From: Nitrospiraceae bacterium
GTDB lineage: Bacteria; Nitrospirota; Nitrospiria; Nitrospirales; Nitrospiraceae
Length of the DNA: 64,000 bases
Direction of reading: 5' to 3'
Assembly: GCA_035623075.1 (NCBI GenBank)
Contig: DASPUC010000022.1
Span: 62,001 to 126,000 of the forward strand
Position numbers and translations under genes: made by a program. Every line of letters starts with the position of its first letter. The stretch's first letter is position 1. This document shows positions 1 through 9,458 of this stretch, piece by piece. The notes under the pieces were generated by a model, which did no database searches, had not been told where the DNA came from, and saw only the letters and a list, made by a program, of their open reading frames with translations.

Positions 1-763
1 ACGTGATCGTCCTCCGGCTCTCTGCCTAATACCCACACGAAGAGTCGTTTCGCATCGCTCAGCTCAGGATCCTTCGGCATCCCATACTGCTCCGCCTGCA
101 TCGGTTCATCGTAGAGGCCGATGCAGCCGTGGGATGCGGGATACCCAGGCATATCGCGTCCATGAATCCAATAGGACACGCCCTCCCGATTCACGTGGAA
201 TCGCAACGCATAGTTCATGGGATAAGGACGATCCGTTCCCTCAACCGTGTAGAGGCAGGATTGATGGCTGCGATGCGCTGCCGCGATGCGAAACTCGCCG
301 GTTGGCGTTTCATTGTTCCCGTTCCCAGACGCGATCGGCAGGGCAAATCGAAGCGCGCCGTATTCGTAGGCGCCCAAAAACTGTTCCGCCAAGTCGATCA
401 GAACAAATTGTTCATCCTGTTCGGCGGCGGGGTAGACGAGCGGAGCGGATTGAATGAGGCGAGATCATCGAGCCTTTTCGGGACTTTGATTGAAGCACCG
501 GGGCGCGCATGTCGCCGGTCGATCCGATTGAACCGCGCGACATCGATCCAGCGATCACCGAATAATGTGTCCAGGAATTCACCGGGGCGAAGAGTCTGAC
601 AGCGCCAGTCGACCGTCGCATCACTCGGGTACTGAATCTCGCACGGACTCGGGTGTTTCGTGGGGGGTTCCGCAAATGCAGACGGTATGAACACCGTCGA
701 GACCAGAAAGACCAAGCCGCTGAATAGACTGCGACATGGTGCCAGCCGGAAACGTAGGCGCAA
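1..763 (-). pseudogene. L,D-transpeptidase (YkuD), frameshifted and cut by the window edge
   Basis: A secreted peptidoglycan cross-linking L,D-transpeptidase is readable in two frames. The N-terminal frame has a signal peptide ending in PSAFA, then a LysM-like stretch (FGDRWIDVARFNRIDRRH, GASIKVP). The C-terminal frame, from about 440 leftwards, carries the YkuD core: the PTGEFRI region, HGRDMPGYPASHGCIGLYDE with catalytic Cys encoded at 123-125, and it stays open through position 1. The frames join if one C is added near 442-444, giving NPLPLVYPAAEQ. This is either a real 1-base deletion or an assembly error. The start is uncertain: a TTG at 763 just precedes the signal peptide without a clear RBS, while the frame stays open to an ATG at 979. 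Confidence 0.75.
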
Positions 764-975
764 GTCGAGACCAAGGCTGAGCGAACGTTGAATTGGCTTC
801 GTCTCAGCCTTAGGAACTAGACACGCTATGAGGAACCATTTCCCATCGCACCCGGCAACGAGCTTCGGCAGAACGCCACTCCCGCACCGAGACTCGCCAT
901 CGTGCGCACACGCAGTGGTTGCTCGTCTTGTTTCCCGAACAACTGATTGTAGATTTGCTTGTGATCCACCACCTG

Positions 976-2499
976 TCACGTAAGGTCTCGTACAACAGCA
1001 ACGTAGCGACTGTTGGACATCCTCGTGGCAGTGATTTCGACCGGGATGACCGTTCCGTCTTTGCGCTGTACCAATCGCGTAAAACGCAAGGGCTTGCCGA
1101 AACGGAGTCGATTGAGGCGTTGTTGGGCTAGATCTCTTTCTGCGAGAAGGTAGGTGTCCTTTACATGCAGGCGGAGCAATTCCTCCCTCGAGTACCCAAA
1201 GATGTCACAGACCTTCGAATTGGCCATCTTAAAATATCCGTCCATATCCACCACCGCCATGCCATCCGAGGCCTCCTCCATCAAGAGCCGATACTGACGC
1301 TCGCTCTCCTGTAACGCTGCTTCTGCTTCCTTGCGTTCCGTAATATCTTGAGCAAAGACGAGAACTCCGATCACGTTCCCCTCGGCATCACGGTAAGGCA
1401 TCTTGTCTGTCTGCACCCAGCGCTTGTGCCCCGGCGATGTTTCATAGAGTTCGACAATCCCGAGTTTCGGCTGACCGGAGGCGATGACTGCCAGATCGTC
1501 CTGATGATACTGCTCCGCTTCCTCGGGATAGAGATCGTAGGTAGATTGGCCTTCGACCTCCGCCACGGATTTGTCGATTGATTCCGCTGCTCGCCGATTG
1601 GCCCGCAAAATCCGATTCTGCGAATCCTTATACCAGACCATGGCGGGAATGAGATCCAGCAGAGCCTGTTGTTCGATCTGCTGTCGCAGAAGGTTCGCTT
1701 CAGCCTCTTTCCGCTGGGTAATATCACGAATGATGCCGCAACTAAACGTCTGATCGTCGGATTTCCACGTGCTGAGCGACAGCTCGATGGGAAATTCGCA
1801 CCCGTCACTTCTTAAGCCGTATACCTCGATCGTTCTCCCCGTCAGAGCTGAGACGCCGGTGGCCTTGACCCGTTCAAGTCCTCGCTGATGATCCTCTCGG
1901 TACCGAATCGGCATGATCATGGTCAGCGGCTGTCCCAGCATCTCTCCCTCCGTATAGCCAAAAAGGCATTCCGCAGCGGCATTCCATGAGACAATCCTGC
2001 CGTCCCCATCTGCGAGTACGATCCCCTCCGGTGCGGTGTGCACAACGCGCCGGAACTGCTCTTCCTTCGCGCTCAGAGCGTGCTCCACACGGCTTATCTT
2101 GAGCACTAATCTCCGGACATCGACTGCTTGACGGAGGACGATTTTCAACTCTTCCTTGTTGAACGGTTTGGTGATGTAGGCAAAGGCACCACGCCGGAGT
2201 GCCCCCACCGTGTGCTTTTCTTGCACCGATGCGGTAAGGACAATCACCGGTAGCAGAGGATCCAATTCTTCCAACCCACGAAGGACCGCGAACCCGCTCA
2301 GATCCAGCAGTCCCAGATCCAAGATCACGGCGCCAAACGGGTTCTGTTCGGCTTCGTGCAGTGCCTCCTTTCCCGTCATCACTCTGTGCACTGTATACCC
2401 TTCATGCTGAAGATGATCCTCGAGCGTGAGAGAGACGTCCGGATCATCCTCCACAAGGAGCACGGAAGAGTGATACGAAGCGAGTTGTTCGGCGATCAT
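976..2499 (-). CDS. Response-regulator receiver with three PAS domains, no kinase
   Basis: This is a 507-residue signalling protein. Residues about 10-125 form a receiver domain (VLLVEDDPDVS acidic pocket, AVILDLG phospho-Asp, TKPF lysine). Three PAS/PAC units follow: the first starts at FRRVVHTAPEGIVLADGDG, the second contains LIPAMVWYKDSQNRI, the third contains LLMEEASDGMAVVDMDG. Each of the first two ends in an R/QDIT(Q/E)RKEAEA linker. The chain stops at VVRDLT, exactly where a histidine kinase or GGDEF domain usually follows. The ATG at 2499 is preferred because a GAGGAGA Shine-Dalgarno lies just upstream; the frame extends 23 codons further to 2568. It may act as a phosphorylatable sensory adaptor. 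Confidence 0.85.
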   Translation of the reverse strand: MIAEQLASYHSSVLLVEDDPDVSLTLEDHLQHEGYTVHRVMTGKEALHEAEQNPFGAVILDLGLLDLSGFAVLRGLEELDPLLPVIVLTASVQEKHTVGALRRGAFAYITKPFNKEELKIVLRQAVDVRRLVLKISRVEHALSAKEEQFRRVVHTAPEGIVLADGDGRIVSWNAAAECLFGYTEGEMLGQPLTMIMPIRYREDHQRGLERVKATGVSALTGRTIEVYGLRSDGCEFPIELSLSTWKSDDQTFSCGIIRDITQRKEAEANLLRQQIEQQALLDLIPAMVWYKDSQNRILRANRRAAESIDKSVAEVEGQSTYDLYPEEAEQYHQDDLAVIASGQPKLGIVELYETSPGHKRWVQTDKMPYRDAEGNVIGVLVFAQDITERKEAEAALQESERQYRLLMEEASDGMAVVDMDGYFKMANSKVCDIFGYSREELLRLHVKDTYLLAERDLAQQRLNRLRFGKPLRFTRLVQRKDGTVIPVEITATRMSNSRYVAVVRDLT

Positions 2500-2611
2500 C
2501 GTCTCCTCAGATCGAGCATGGAACCGGACACCAGCATGTTTGGGAGCCGGGTGCGTGTTGGAAAGCACCGATTAACACCCCCCGCCGCATCCTCCTCCTT
2601 CTGGGTACGTT

Positions 2612-3046
2612 TCACGACCAGTATTGCAACGCTTTGAGATACCCGAACAGCAGATCGCGCCGTGCAAGAATTCCCACTAGCCTTTTGTTTCGAATGACCG
2701 GCACTCGCGTGATATATCGATCTTGAAAGAGATCCGCCGCTTGGGCCAACGTCTGATCCTCAGTCATCGTCACAGGATTGGTTGACATGATTTCGACGGC
2801 CAGTATCTTACGCAGGTCCCGTCCATCGATCATTGCTTGTAGGAGATCGTACTCGCTGACGATCCCGATGAGAGTGCCGTCTGCCTCCACGACCGGAAGG
2901 CTGCCGAAGCTCCGCTGGGTCATCATCCGCGCGATCGTCAAGGCATCGGTTCGAGATCCACAGGTAAATACGGCATCCTGCATCAGCCGTCCAACCGTCA
3001 GGGTTTTCGGATCACAGGCTGCGGTGAGAAAATCGGTTTGTCTCAT
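2612..3046 (-). CDS. CBS-domain pair protein
   Basis: A 144-residue protein made almost entirely of two CBS motifs, about residues 16-72 and 84-140. Typical signatures are MMTQRSFGSLPVVEADGTLI and GIVSEYDLLQA in the first, and ITRVPVIRNKRLVGILARRD in the second. Stand-alone CBS pairs bind adenosine nucleotides and act as energy-state sensors, usually by docking on a partner enzyme; no partner is fused here. The AGGAG at a proper distance supports the ATG. It follows the next CBS gene after 10 bases, so the two are probably one transcript and may form a heterodimer. Confidence 0.88.
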   Translation of the reverse strand: MRQTDFLTAACDPKTLTVGRLMQDAVFTCGSRTDALTIARMMTQRSFGSLPVVEADGTLIGIVSEYDLLQAMIDGRDLRKILAVEIMSTNPVTMTEDQTLAQAADLFQDRYITRVPVIRNKRLVGILARRDLLFGYLKALQYWS

Positions 3047-3056
3047 GATGGGCTCC

Positions 3057-3500
3057 TCACGTTGTGCTGTTTGACTCGGACGCCAGGTAGGTTCTGAGCA
3101 CGTCCCGTCTGGCGATAATCCCTACAAGCTTGTCCTTGGCATCCACCACCGGTACGCGCACGAGGTCGCTTGCGCGCAAAACGTGCACGAGCGTGCCGAG
3201 CGTTGTCTCAGGCCTGACGGAATACGGATTACCGGTCATGATATCTCCCGCCCTCACCACGTCCAGCTTGTGACCGTCGTCGATGGCTGCCAACAGATCA
3301 TGCTCACTGACGATTCCGACGAGCCTCTTTTCCTCATTCACGACTGGGACCGCACCGAATCCCTCGATCATCAACGATGCGATCACATCGCCTTTGGTCT
3401 TAAGATGAGCGAACTGCACTGCCTTCTCCATGACCTGCGCCACGGTCGCTGCAGAAAAGTTCTTCACCTTATCAGCCCTTTGGACCTTTTTTATCGACAT
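3057..3500 (-). CDS. CBS-domain pair protein
   Basis: 147 residues with two CBS motifs (VIASLMIEGFGAVPVVNEEK with GIVSEHDLLAAI, and LVRVPVVDAKDKLVGIIARR). It resembles its downstream neighbour in length and motif layout, so the pair probably arose by tandem duplication. The basic N-terminus (MSIKKVQRADKVK) is unlike the neighbour and could contact a partner or nucleic acid, which is inference. An AAGGAGA sequence precedes the ATG. It sits between dnaJ and the second CBS gene on the same strand, in a run of stress-related genes, which suits an energy-charge sensing role. Confidence 0.88.
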   Translation of the reverse strand: MSIKKVQRADKVKNFSAATVAQVMEKAVQFAHLKTKGDVIASLMIEGFGAVPVVNEEKRLVGIVSEHDLLAAIDDGHKLDVVRAGDIMTGNPYSVRPETTLGTLVHVLRASDLVRVPVVDAKDKLVGIIARRDVLRTYLASESNSTT

Positions 3501-3542
3501 GCCGGTTCTCCTTCTTTGATCACTCCATCCGGACCCCTTTGT

Positions 3543-4661
3543 TCATCCCGTCTTGACGGAAGGTCGTTGCCGTTGCAAGGTGGCCAATTCTTCGATGAGC
3601 CGACGCTCCGGCGGTGTCAACTCTGTGGGCGTGCGCACTTCGACAACAACGAAGAGATCGCCTTTTCCTTTGGTTCCCACCTTCGGCATCCCTTTCCCTC
3701 CCACTCGCAACGCTGTCCCGCTCTGTGTGCCGGCCGGGATTTTCACTTGCAACGCTTCTCCGCCAAGTCCTGCGATTCCCAGTTTCGTCCCCAGCGCGGC
3801 CTCGGGAAAGGTGATGTTCTTGACCGCATACAGATCGTCGCCATGCCGCTCGAAAGCAGGGTGCCGCAACACATGCGGCCGGATCAGCAGATCACCCGGC
3901 GGCCCTCCATTGGCGTTCATTTCCCCCTGGCCTGCCAGGCGAATGACCATTCCTTCGTCGACGCCGGGCGGAATCTTGACCTTGAGTCTATGAGACACGA
4001 ATTGAAACCCGTTCCCCCGACAGGCAGCACAAGGCGACTCAATGATCTGTCCCCGTCCGTGGCATCGTGGACAGGTTGTGAGCGTGACGAGTCGCACATC
4101 CTTCTTGGTCTTCACTTCCTGCCGTTGACCGGTCCCGTGACAGTCCGTGCAGGAAACCGGCTTCGTCCCTTCCTTCGCCCCGGTTCCACCACAGGGTCCG
4201 CACTTCTCCGATTTCGTGACGTGGATCTCTCGTTCCCCTCCTCGGGCTGCCTCCTCCAAGGTCAAATCCAGGTCGTACCGCAGATCGATGCCTCTCGCCG
4301 CTCCTGCCCCAGGCCTGGTCCTTCGTCCGAAGAAGTCTCCGAAGATGCCGGAGAGATCACCGAAGCGCCCCCCGAAGAAATCGCCGAACTGAAAATCTCG
4401 CATGAGGTCGTCAGGAGACCACCGTTCGCTCACACCGGCGTGACCGGTCGTGTCGTACTCTTTGCGCTTCGTGTCATCCGACAGCACCGCATAGGCTTCC
4501 GCCAGCTCGCGGAACTTGGCGGCTGCATCGGGACCGGCATTCTTGTCGGGATGATATTGCAACGCCAGCTGACGGTAGGCGTGTTTGATTTGGTCCCGGG
4601 TGGCATCCCGCCCAACTCCCAGGACTTCGTAATAGTCCCCCTTGGTCTCGGTCACAGGCAC
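3543..4661 (-). CDS. dnaJ: Chaperone DnaJ (Hsp40, type I)
   Basis: Cytosolic co-chaperone that loads substrates on DnaK and stimulates its ATPase. The J domain spans about residues 9-72 with the essential HPD at 37-39. A G/F-rich linker ([24 protein letters not shown]) follows. The zinc domain has four CxxCxGxG repeats: CGPCGGTG 154-161, CTDCHGTG 171-178, CPRCHGRG 197-204 and CAACRGNG 211-218. The C-terminal substrate-binding domains are complete, and 372 residues is the normal length. No dnaK or grpE lies in the window, so this may be an additional copy paired with a remote DnaK. Downstream neighbours are the CBS proteins. Confidence 0.96.
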   Translation of the reverse strand: MPVTETKGDYYEVLGVGRDATRDQIKHAYRQLALQYHPDKNAGPDAAAKFRELAEAYAVLSDDTKRKEYDTTGHAGVSERWSPDDLMRDFQFGDFFGGRFGDLSGIFGDFFGRRTRPGAGAARGIDLRYDLDLTLEEAARGGEREIHVTKSEKCGPCGGTGAKEGTKPVSCTDCHGTGQRQEVKTKKDVRLVTLTTCPRCHGRGQIIESPCAACRGNGFQFVSHRLKVKIPPGVDEGMVIRLAGQGEMNANGGPPGDLLIRPHVLRHPAFERHGDDLYAVKNITFPEAALGTKLGIAGLGGEALQVKIPAGTQSGTALRVGGKGMPKVGTKGKGDLFVVVEVRTPTELTPPERRLIEELATLQRQRPSVKTG

Positions 4662-4683
4662 TGCTGACTCCGATGGTCTTAGC

Positions 4684-5241
4684 TCAATTGACCGGCAAAG
4701 CGAGCTTTACCCCGCGATCCTCCGACCAACGGAGGTGGACGACCGTTGTCTTGCCTCGCTCCACCTTCACTGATTTCAACGCCTGCGTCTGATCGGCCTG
4801 TACTGCCGTGATGTTGTAGGTGCCGGCTGGGAGGTCCACGAACAACCAGGGGCCGGTGACTCGTTCTCCTGGGATTACAATCTGGTCCGTGCCCTTCGGT
4901 CCTTGAATCGTGACGGTTACCCCAGTGAGAAAAGGCTTTCCCCCAGCGGTGAATACCAGCTTCAGAGAAAACGGCGGGTACTCCGCCCCCCGCTCATCAA
5001 GGCCGATGCCGGCACTGAAATAGCGAACCGTCCCGGCCCGATAGAGCGGAATGATGTCTTGCTGCATACCCTCAACGCCCTGATAATCCATTTGGATGCC
5101 GTCTCCAGATGGAAGCACGCGCGCGACGCCCCCTGCATCCGCCTGCTCGAATGCCACCAGGCCACTGAGCAACCCGAGGCTCAGGAGCATACCGATCCCC
5201 GGACCCCTTTCCACAGCATTGTTAGGATTCATCATCCGCAT
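4684..5241 (-). CDS. Secreted protein with carboxypeptidase-regulatory-like domain
   Basis: 185 residues, not matched to a named protein. An N-terminal hydrophobic segment ([17 protein letters not shown]) followed by QADAGG indicates export. Residues about 85-175 look like a carboxypeptidase-regulatory or transthyretin-like Ig fold: [35 protein letters not shown] and [15 protein letters not shown], the usual beta-sandwich pattern of proteins that decorate envelope or extracellular complexes. It lies 22 bases upstream of dnaJ on the same strand. The function is unknown; a periplasmic structural or sensing role is only a guess. Confidence 0.72.
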   Translation of the reverse strand: MRMMNPNNAVERGPGIGMLLSLGLLSGLVAFEQADAGGVARVLPSGDGIQMDYQGVEGMQQDIIPLYRAGTVRYFSAGIGLDERGAEYPPFSLKLVFTAGGKPFLTGVTVTIQGPKGTDQIVIPGERVTGPWLFVDLPAGTYNITAVQADQTQALKSVKVERGKTTVVHLRWSEDRGVKLALPVN

Positions 5242-5595
5242 TGATGGTCCTCCCTTTTGATGTTCTCAATACCCTCCATCTCAAGTGCATAGGCAATCAC
5301 AGTGCCATGCCTTTGATGGGCCGTGGTTGTGAAAAGGCTAGAAGAGTCGAGGAAATGGACGAGGCGCGCAATTGACATACGACGATGACTGGCGCCATTC
5401 ACCCCAGTTGATTTCCTATACTGCAGCAAAACGCTCCAGTGCCTGTCGATCAGTTGGCAAGTTTCGCAATAACTCCTTGGAACCAAAACTGTTTCCAGCA
5501 CGACAAGGAGGGGGAGGCTGGGCATGTCTGATGCAAAAATCTCCCAAGGGAAACCGTGTCGGTCTGCCCCTTGAAAGGAAGAGGGTGCCGGGAAG
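5242..5595. other. Intergenic region between divergent genes
   Basis: This 354-base stretch separates the leftward dnaJ-side genes from the rightward Usp gene and must carry promoters for both directions. I see no convincing gene in it. The open frames present show no family features or ribosome-binding sites, and I could not identify a clear promoter by eye. Confidence 0.5.
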
Positions 5596-6501
5596 ATGAA
5601 AATTCTTTGCGCGGTCGACGGGTCAGAATTTTCCCAGTGGGCAGTCGAAGCACTGGGTGCTTTCGATCGGTCGAGTCTCGAATCCATCACGCTCCTCCAC
5701 GTGGCGGATACCCACAAACTGAAGGTGGCCGGCTCTCCGCGGGTCATGAGTTATCGTGGAGCCAGAGCTGCACTCGAAAAGGCAGGCGATGTGCTCCTCC
5801 AGCGGGCAAGTCAGCAGGCCAACGTCGTCCTCTCACAATCGGCGGTAGAGCCACGCACCAAGGTTCGAACCATTCTGCTCGCGGGCTCCCCTGCCGAGGC
5901 GATCGTCCGACGTGCAGCCCAGGAGCGCTCGCACCTCATCGTGGTGGGGACGAGGGGATTAAGCGATGTCAAGGGCTTCCTGTTGGGCAGCGTGGCGCGG
6001 AAGGTGGCCTCGCTCGCGCCTTGCCCTGTCTTGGTGATCAAGCGACCGCTCTCAGCCATCAGTCGGGCGCTTCTTGCCGTAGACAATTCCAAAGGTTCCC
6101 GCGCTGCCGCGCGGTTTCTTCGAGCGGGCATTCTTCCGGACACCGCCGCCATCACCATTTGCACATCAGCCGAAACACCGGTCACCGACCTTGCCTCTCG
6201 CTATCTGTCAGACCGACAACTCGAGGAACTCAAACGACCGGTTCTCGAACGAGCAACCGATCTGGTGACGGAACTTCGAGAGGAGTTCATCAAGGAAGGC
6301 TATGCCGTGTCGACCGAGGTACGGATGAATCACGTTATCGACACCATCATCAAGCTGGCAACCGCGAATCACAGCGACCTGCTCGTGGTCGGCTCCCGAG
6401 GCTTGACCGGGATGGAGCGGCTCCAACTCGGGAGCGTGTCCGAGTCGCTTCTCAAGTACGCCCCCTGCTCTGTCCTGATCGTGCGAGGTGCGCGTGGCTG
6501 A
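5596..6501 (+). CDS. Universal stress protein, tandem UspA domains
   Basis: 301 residues comprising two UspA domains. The first begins MKILCAVDGSEFSQWAVEAL and ends VVGTRGLSDVKGFLLGSVA with APCPVLVIK; the second ends VVGSRGLTGMERLQLGSVS with APCSVLIV. Both carry the GxxGx(9)GS nucleotide-binding signature, so ATP binding is expected. Tandem Usp proteins accumulate in starvation, oxygen limitation and stationary phase. It is one of four tandem Usp genes in this window and the least similar to the pair at 20.7 and 42.8 kb. It stands alone between divergent promoters and the efflux genes. Confidence 0.93.
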   Translation: MKILCAVDGSEFSQWAVEALGAFDRSSLESITLLHVADTHKLKVAGSPRVMSYRGARAALEKAGDVLLQRASQQANVVLSQSAVEPRTKVRTILLAGSPAEAIVRRAAQERSHLIVVGTRGLSDVKGFLLGSVARKVASLAPCPVLVIKRPLSAISRALLAVDNSKGSRAAARFLRAGILPDTAAITICTSAETPVTDLASRYLSDRQLEELKRPVLERATDLVTELREEFIKEGYAVSTEVRMNHVIDTIIKLATANHSDLLVVGSRGLTGMERLQLGSVSESLLKYAPCSVLIVRGARG

Positions 6502-6743
6502 CTCCTTCCAGCCAGTCATCGCGAACTTCTCGGCAGAAGCTGGCTTCAATCAGTTGGAAACGAGCCCTGCGGGTTTGTCCTAGGAAAAAGCTGATCGACG
6601 ACTCACTCAATCCATGCTTGGATCTTCGGTCCCCTTGCGCTGGGCTCCCTCATACTGCTATTGGCACAAAAAACCCGTACAATCGCGACGAATCGGCACT
6701 ATGACAGGCGTCCGTTCGGAACAGCTCAGCCGGCGAGCTCAGC

Positions 6744-8078
6744 ATGACGACTGAACCCCATGAACCCCCTCATCATGTTCCCGTCACTGAGGTGATCACA
6801 GATCCCGCCGCCCCGCCAGCCCACGATCGTTCCGCCTCGTTGCCGGAACAGAAACGTATCCTCCCCATCTCTGTCATTCCTCGCCCCTTTTCAGATAAAC
6901 GATCTCGTCTCCCGTGGCTTCTCAGCCTCGCAACCATCCTTACCGCTCTGGCCGCAGCCACATGGTACTGGTGGAGTTTCGGCACACAGCCAGTCCAATA
7001 CAACACCACGCCGGTTGATCGAGGTCCGATCACGGCCATCGTCACAGCCACCGGAACCGTCAATCCTGTCGTCTCCGTTCAGGTTGGCAGCCAGGTCTCG
7101 GGCAAGATCGCAAAGCTCTTCGCGGATTTCAACTCCGTCGTCAAGGAAGGACAACTTCTAGCCCAGATCGACGAGCAACCGTTCCAAGCTCGTGTGAGCC
7201 AAGCCCAAGCCGCCTTGAAAAGCGCCACAGGAAATCTGGCCAAAGCCGAGAACATGGCGGCACAGCGCAAGCGTGAGCGCGATCGTATGGCCAGGTTGCG
7301 AAAACAGGCATTCGTGTCGCAGGCTGACCTCGATCTCGCCGAGACCAATTATCGGGACGCCGACGCCAATGTCGAAGTGGTGCAGGCGGAGTTGGATCAA
7401 GCCCGGGCGACGCTCTCCTCCGCCGAACTGGATCTCGGCTACACCTCAATCTATTCGCCGGTCAACGGCATCGTCGTGTCTCGGAACGTGGATGTCGGCC
7501 AAACGGTCGCCGCCAGTTTTCAGACTCCGACCCTCTTCGTCATCGCCCAGGACCTGACGCAGATGCAGGTCGACGCCAACGTCAGCGAAGCCGATATCGG
7601 CGGCGTGGCCGAAGGGAAGAGTGCGAACTTTCGCGTGGACGCCTACCCCAAACAGTTCTTCGAAGGTACCATTACGCAGGTGCGAAATGCTCCGATCAGC
7701 ATTCAGAACGTTGTTACCTACGACGTGGTGATCACGGTGGATAACCGGGACCTCAAACTCAAACCCGGCATGACGGCGAACGTCACGATCGTCACTGCCA
7801 AAAAAGAAAACCCGCTGCGCGTGCCAAACGCGGCGCTGCGATTCCGGATGCCAGGCATGCCGGTTGACCGAAAAACCACGCAAGTATGGGTGCTGGAAGA
7901 GGAAAAGGCGCCGAAACAAACGACGGTCACGACGGGTATCGTCGACTCCCTGTATACAGAAATCGCCGAAGGACCGCTGAAAGAAGGAGACCGAGTGGTG
8001 ATCGGTATTGAAACGCCGGAAGAACAGACTCGGAAGAAGCTGCCGCCCGGTTTCGATACGGGCCCGAGGATGAGGTGA
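6744..8078 (+). CDS. MacA-like periplasmic adaptor (HlyD/RND family)
   Basis: A 444-residue membrane-fusion protein of a tripartite efflux system. A proline-rich cytosolic N-terminus (about 60 residues, longer than usual) precedes one transmembrane helix (SLATILTALAAATWYWW). Then come a barrel-sandwich/lipoyl half (VGSQVSGKIAKLFADFNSVV), an alpha-helical hairpin of about 90 residues, the second lipoyl half (SIYSPVNGIVVSRNVDVGQ) and the beta-barrel with KPGMTANVTIV. This arrangement is typical of MacA partners of ABC permeases. The neighbouring permease at 8195 is the obvious partner, but no ATP-binding gene lies beside it. Confidence 0.9.
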   Translation: MTTEPHEPPHHVPVTEVITDPAAPPAHDRSASLPEQKRILPISVIPRPFSDKRSRLPWLLSLATILTALAAATWYWWSFGTQPVQYNTTPVDRGPITAIVTATGTVNPVVSVQVGSQVSGKIAKLFADFNSVVKEGQLLAQIDEQPFQARVSQAQAALKSATGNLAKAENMAAQRKRERDRMARLRKQAFVSQADLDLAETNYRDADANVEVVQAELDQARATLSSAELDLGYTSIYSPVNGIVVSRNVDVGQTVAASFQTPTLFVIAQDLTQMQVDANVSEADIGGVAEGKSANFRVDAYPKQFFEGTITQVRNAPISIQNVVTYDVVITVDNRDLKLKPGMTANVTIVTAKKENPLRVPNAALRFRMPGMPVDRKTTQVWVLEEEKAPKQTTVTTGIVDSLYTEIAEGPLKEGDRVVIGIETPEEQTRKKLPPGFDTGPRMR

Positions 8079-8085
8079 AGAGAAT

Positions 8086-8192
8086 AGCCATCAGCGATCA
8101 GCTGTCAGCACTCAGCTTCCAATCCTACGCTGATGGCTGATAGCTGACAGCCGAAAGCTAATCATCGATAGTTGACAGCTGAGAGCTAATCA
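8086..8192. repeat. Short-motif palindromic repeat, family A (copy 1)
   Basis: The spacer between the adaptor and permease genes is filled by iterated GCTGATAGCTGACAGC-type units in both orientations. The arm at 8087-8117 is nearly the reverse complement of the arm at 8129-8151, and a third degenerate unit runs to 8192, two bases before the permease ATG. Similar elements occur at 9459-9532, 30466-30542 and, decayed, 42751-42780. Confidence 0.85.
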
Positions 8193-8194
8193 CC

Positions 8195-9427
8195 ATGTCT
8201 TTTTTATGGCTCACCATTCTCTCGGCCCTCCGGATCCTCTGCCGGAATCCGCTGCGGGCCGGACTCACCATGCTCGGCATCATCATCGGCATCGGAGCCG
8301 TTGTCGCGATGGTCAGCCTCGGTCAGGGCGCGACCGCATCGGTCCAGGCCGAGATCGCCAGCCTTGGGACGAACGTGCTGATCATCGTCCCGGGCGCTAC
8401 CACGGTCGGCGGTGTGAGGGGAGGACTTGGTTCGGTGTCGACGTTGACGGTCGATGATGCGCTGGACATCGAAAAAAAAGTGATGAACGTCACGGCAGCC
8501 ATCTACGGCAACCGCTCGGTTCTCCAGGTGATTCATGAGAATAAGAACTGGAGCACCGTGGTTCTGGGCACAACCCCTGAATTCCCTGAAATTCGCAGCT
8601 GGCCGGTTGCTCAGGGCAACTTCTTTACACAATCGGACATGGATACAGCGACGAAAGTCACCGTGCTGGGGAAAACCGCCGCCCAGAATCTCTTCGAGCC
8701 GGGTGAAGAGATCATCGGCAGTCAGATTCGCATTAAAAACGTCCCGCTCCGTGTGATCGGCATCCTGACTCCCAAGGGTCAGTCCATCACAGGCCAGGAT
8801 CAGGATGATCTCGTCATCCTCCCCTTTTCCACGGCTGAACGAAAAGTCCTGGGCACGAAATTCCTGGGAACCGTCGGGATCATTCTCGTGGCCACTCGGA
8901 CACGCTATGACATTTCTGCCGTGGTGGATGATATTAAGGACCTTTTGCGAACCAGGCATCACCTCCATCAATCGGAAGAAGACGACTTCACCATCCGCAC
9001 GATGGAGGATATTGCCAAGACCATCGCCGGCACGAGCCGGACGATGATGCTGATGCTGATGGGCATCGCCTCCATCTCGCTCATCGTCGGGGGCATCGGC
9101 ATCATGAATATTCTCTTGGTCTCGGTCACCGAGCGGACCAGAGAAATCGGGCTTCGCATGGCAGTCGGTGCCAAACGCGCGCACATCCTCCTGCAGTTTT
9201 TGATCGAAGCGATCATCCTGACCGCGATCGGCGGGGCGCTCGGCGTCGGCGCGGGAATCGCAATCGCCCGGTTGATGACTGCCATGATCGGTTGGCCGAC
9301 GATCATCTCGTCCCAAGCCATCGGCGTGGCTTTCCTGTTCTCCCTGATCGTGGGGATTTTTTTCGGTCTCTATCCGGCGAACAAGGCTTCGAAATTGAAT
9401 CCGATCGAAGCCTTGAGATATGAGTAA
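8195..9427 (+). CDS. MacB-like ABC transporter permease (FtsX family), no ATPase domain
   Basis: 410 residues with the MacB/FtsX plan: TM1 near residues 20-45 (NPLRAGLTMLGIIIGIGAVV), a large periplasmic MacB-type core domain, then three TM helices from about residue 285 to the end (MLMGIASISLIVGGIGIMNI, the VTERTREIGLRMAVGAKR cytoplasmic loop, and a C-terminal NKASKLNPIEALRYE tail). The tail motif is a hallmark of MacB permeases. The ATP-binding domain fused to MacB in proteobacteria is absent, and no separate LolD-like ATPase gene is adjacent. The start is the ATG directly after the repeat; the RBS would lie inside repeat sequence (GAGAGCTAATCACC). Confidence 0.92.
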   Translation: MSFLWLTILSALRILCRNPLRAGLTMLGIIIGIGAVVAMVSLGQGATASVQAEIASLGTNVLIIVPGATTVGGVRGGLGSVSTLTVDDALDIEKKVMNVTAAIYGNRSVLQVIHENKNWSTVVLGTTPEFPEIRSWPVAQGNFFTQSDMDTATKVTVLGKTAAQNLFEPGEEIIGSQIRIKNVPLRVIGILTPKGQSITGQDQDDLVILPFSTAERKVLGTKFLGTVGIILVATRTRYDISAVVDDIKDLLRTRHHLHQSEEDDFTIRTMEDIAKTIAGTSRTMMLMLMGIASISLIVGGIGIMNILLVSVTERTREIGLRMAVGAKRAHILLQFLIEAIILTAIGGALGVGAGIAIARLMTAMIGWPTIISSQAIGVAFLFSLIVGIFFGLYPANKASKLNPIEALRYE

Positions 9428-9458
9428 GCAAACAACCGGCTCTCAGACTTCGCGTATG

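Noticed and set aside
3183-4667. 494-codon open frame on the plus strand
   Set aside because: It is antisense to dnaJ and a CBS gene, both with strong family motifs; its translation has no domain.
5556-6704. 382-codon plus-strand frame
   Set aside because: Out-of-frame shadow of the Usp gene; Arg/Ser-rich translation without motifs.
8204-9316. 370-codon minus-strand frame opposite the permease
   Set aside because: His/Asp-rich shadow translation; the plus strand has a clear MacB-like permease.
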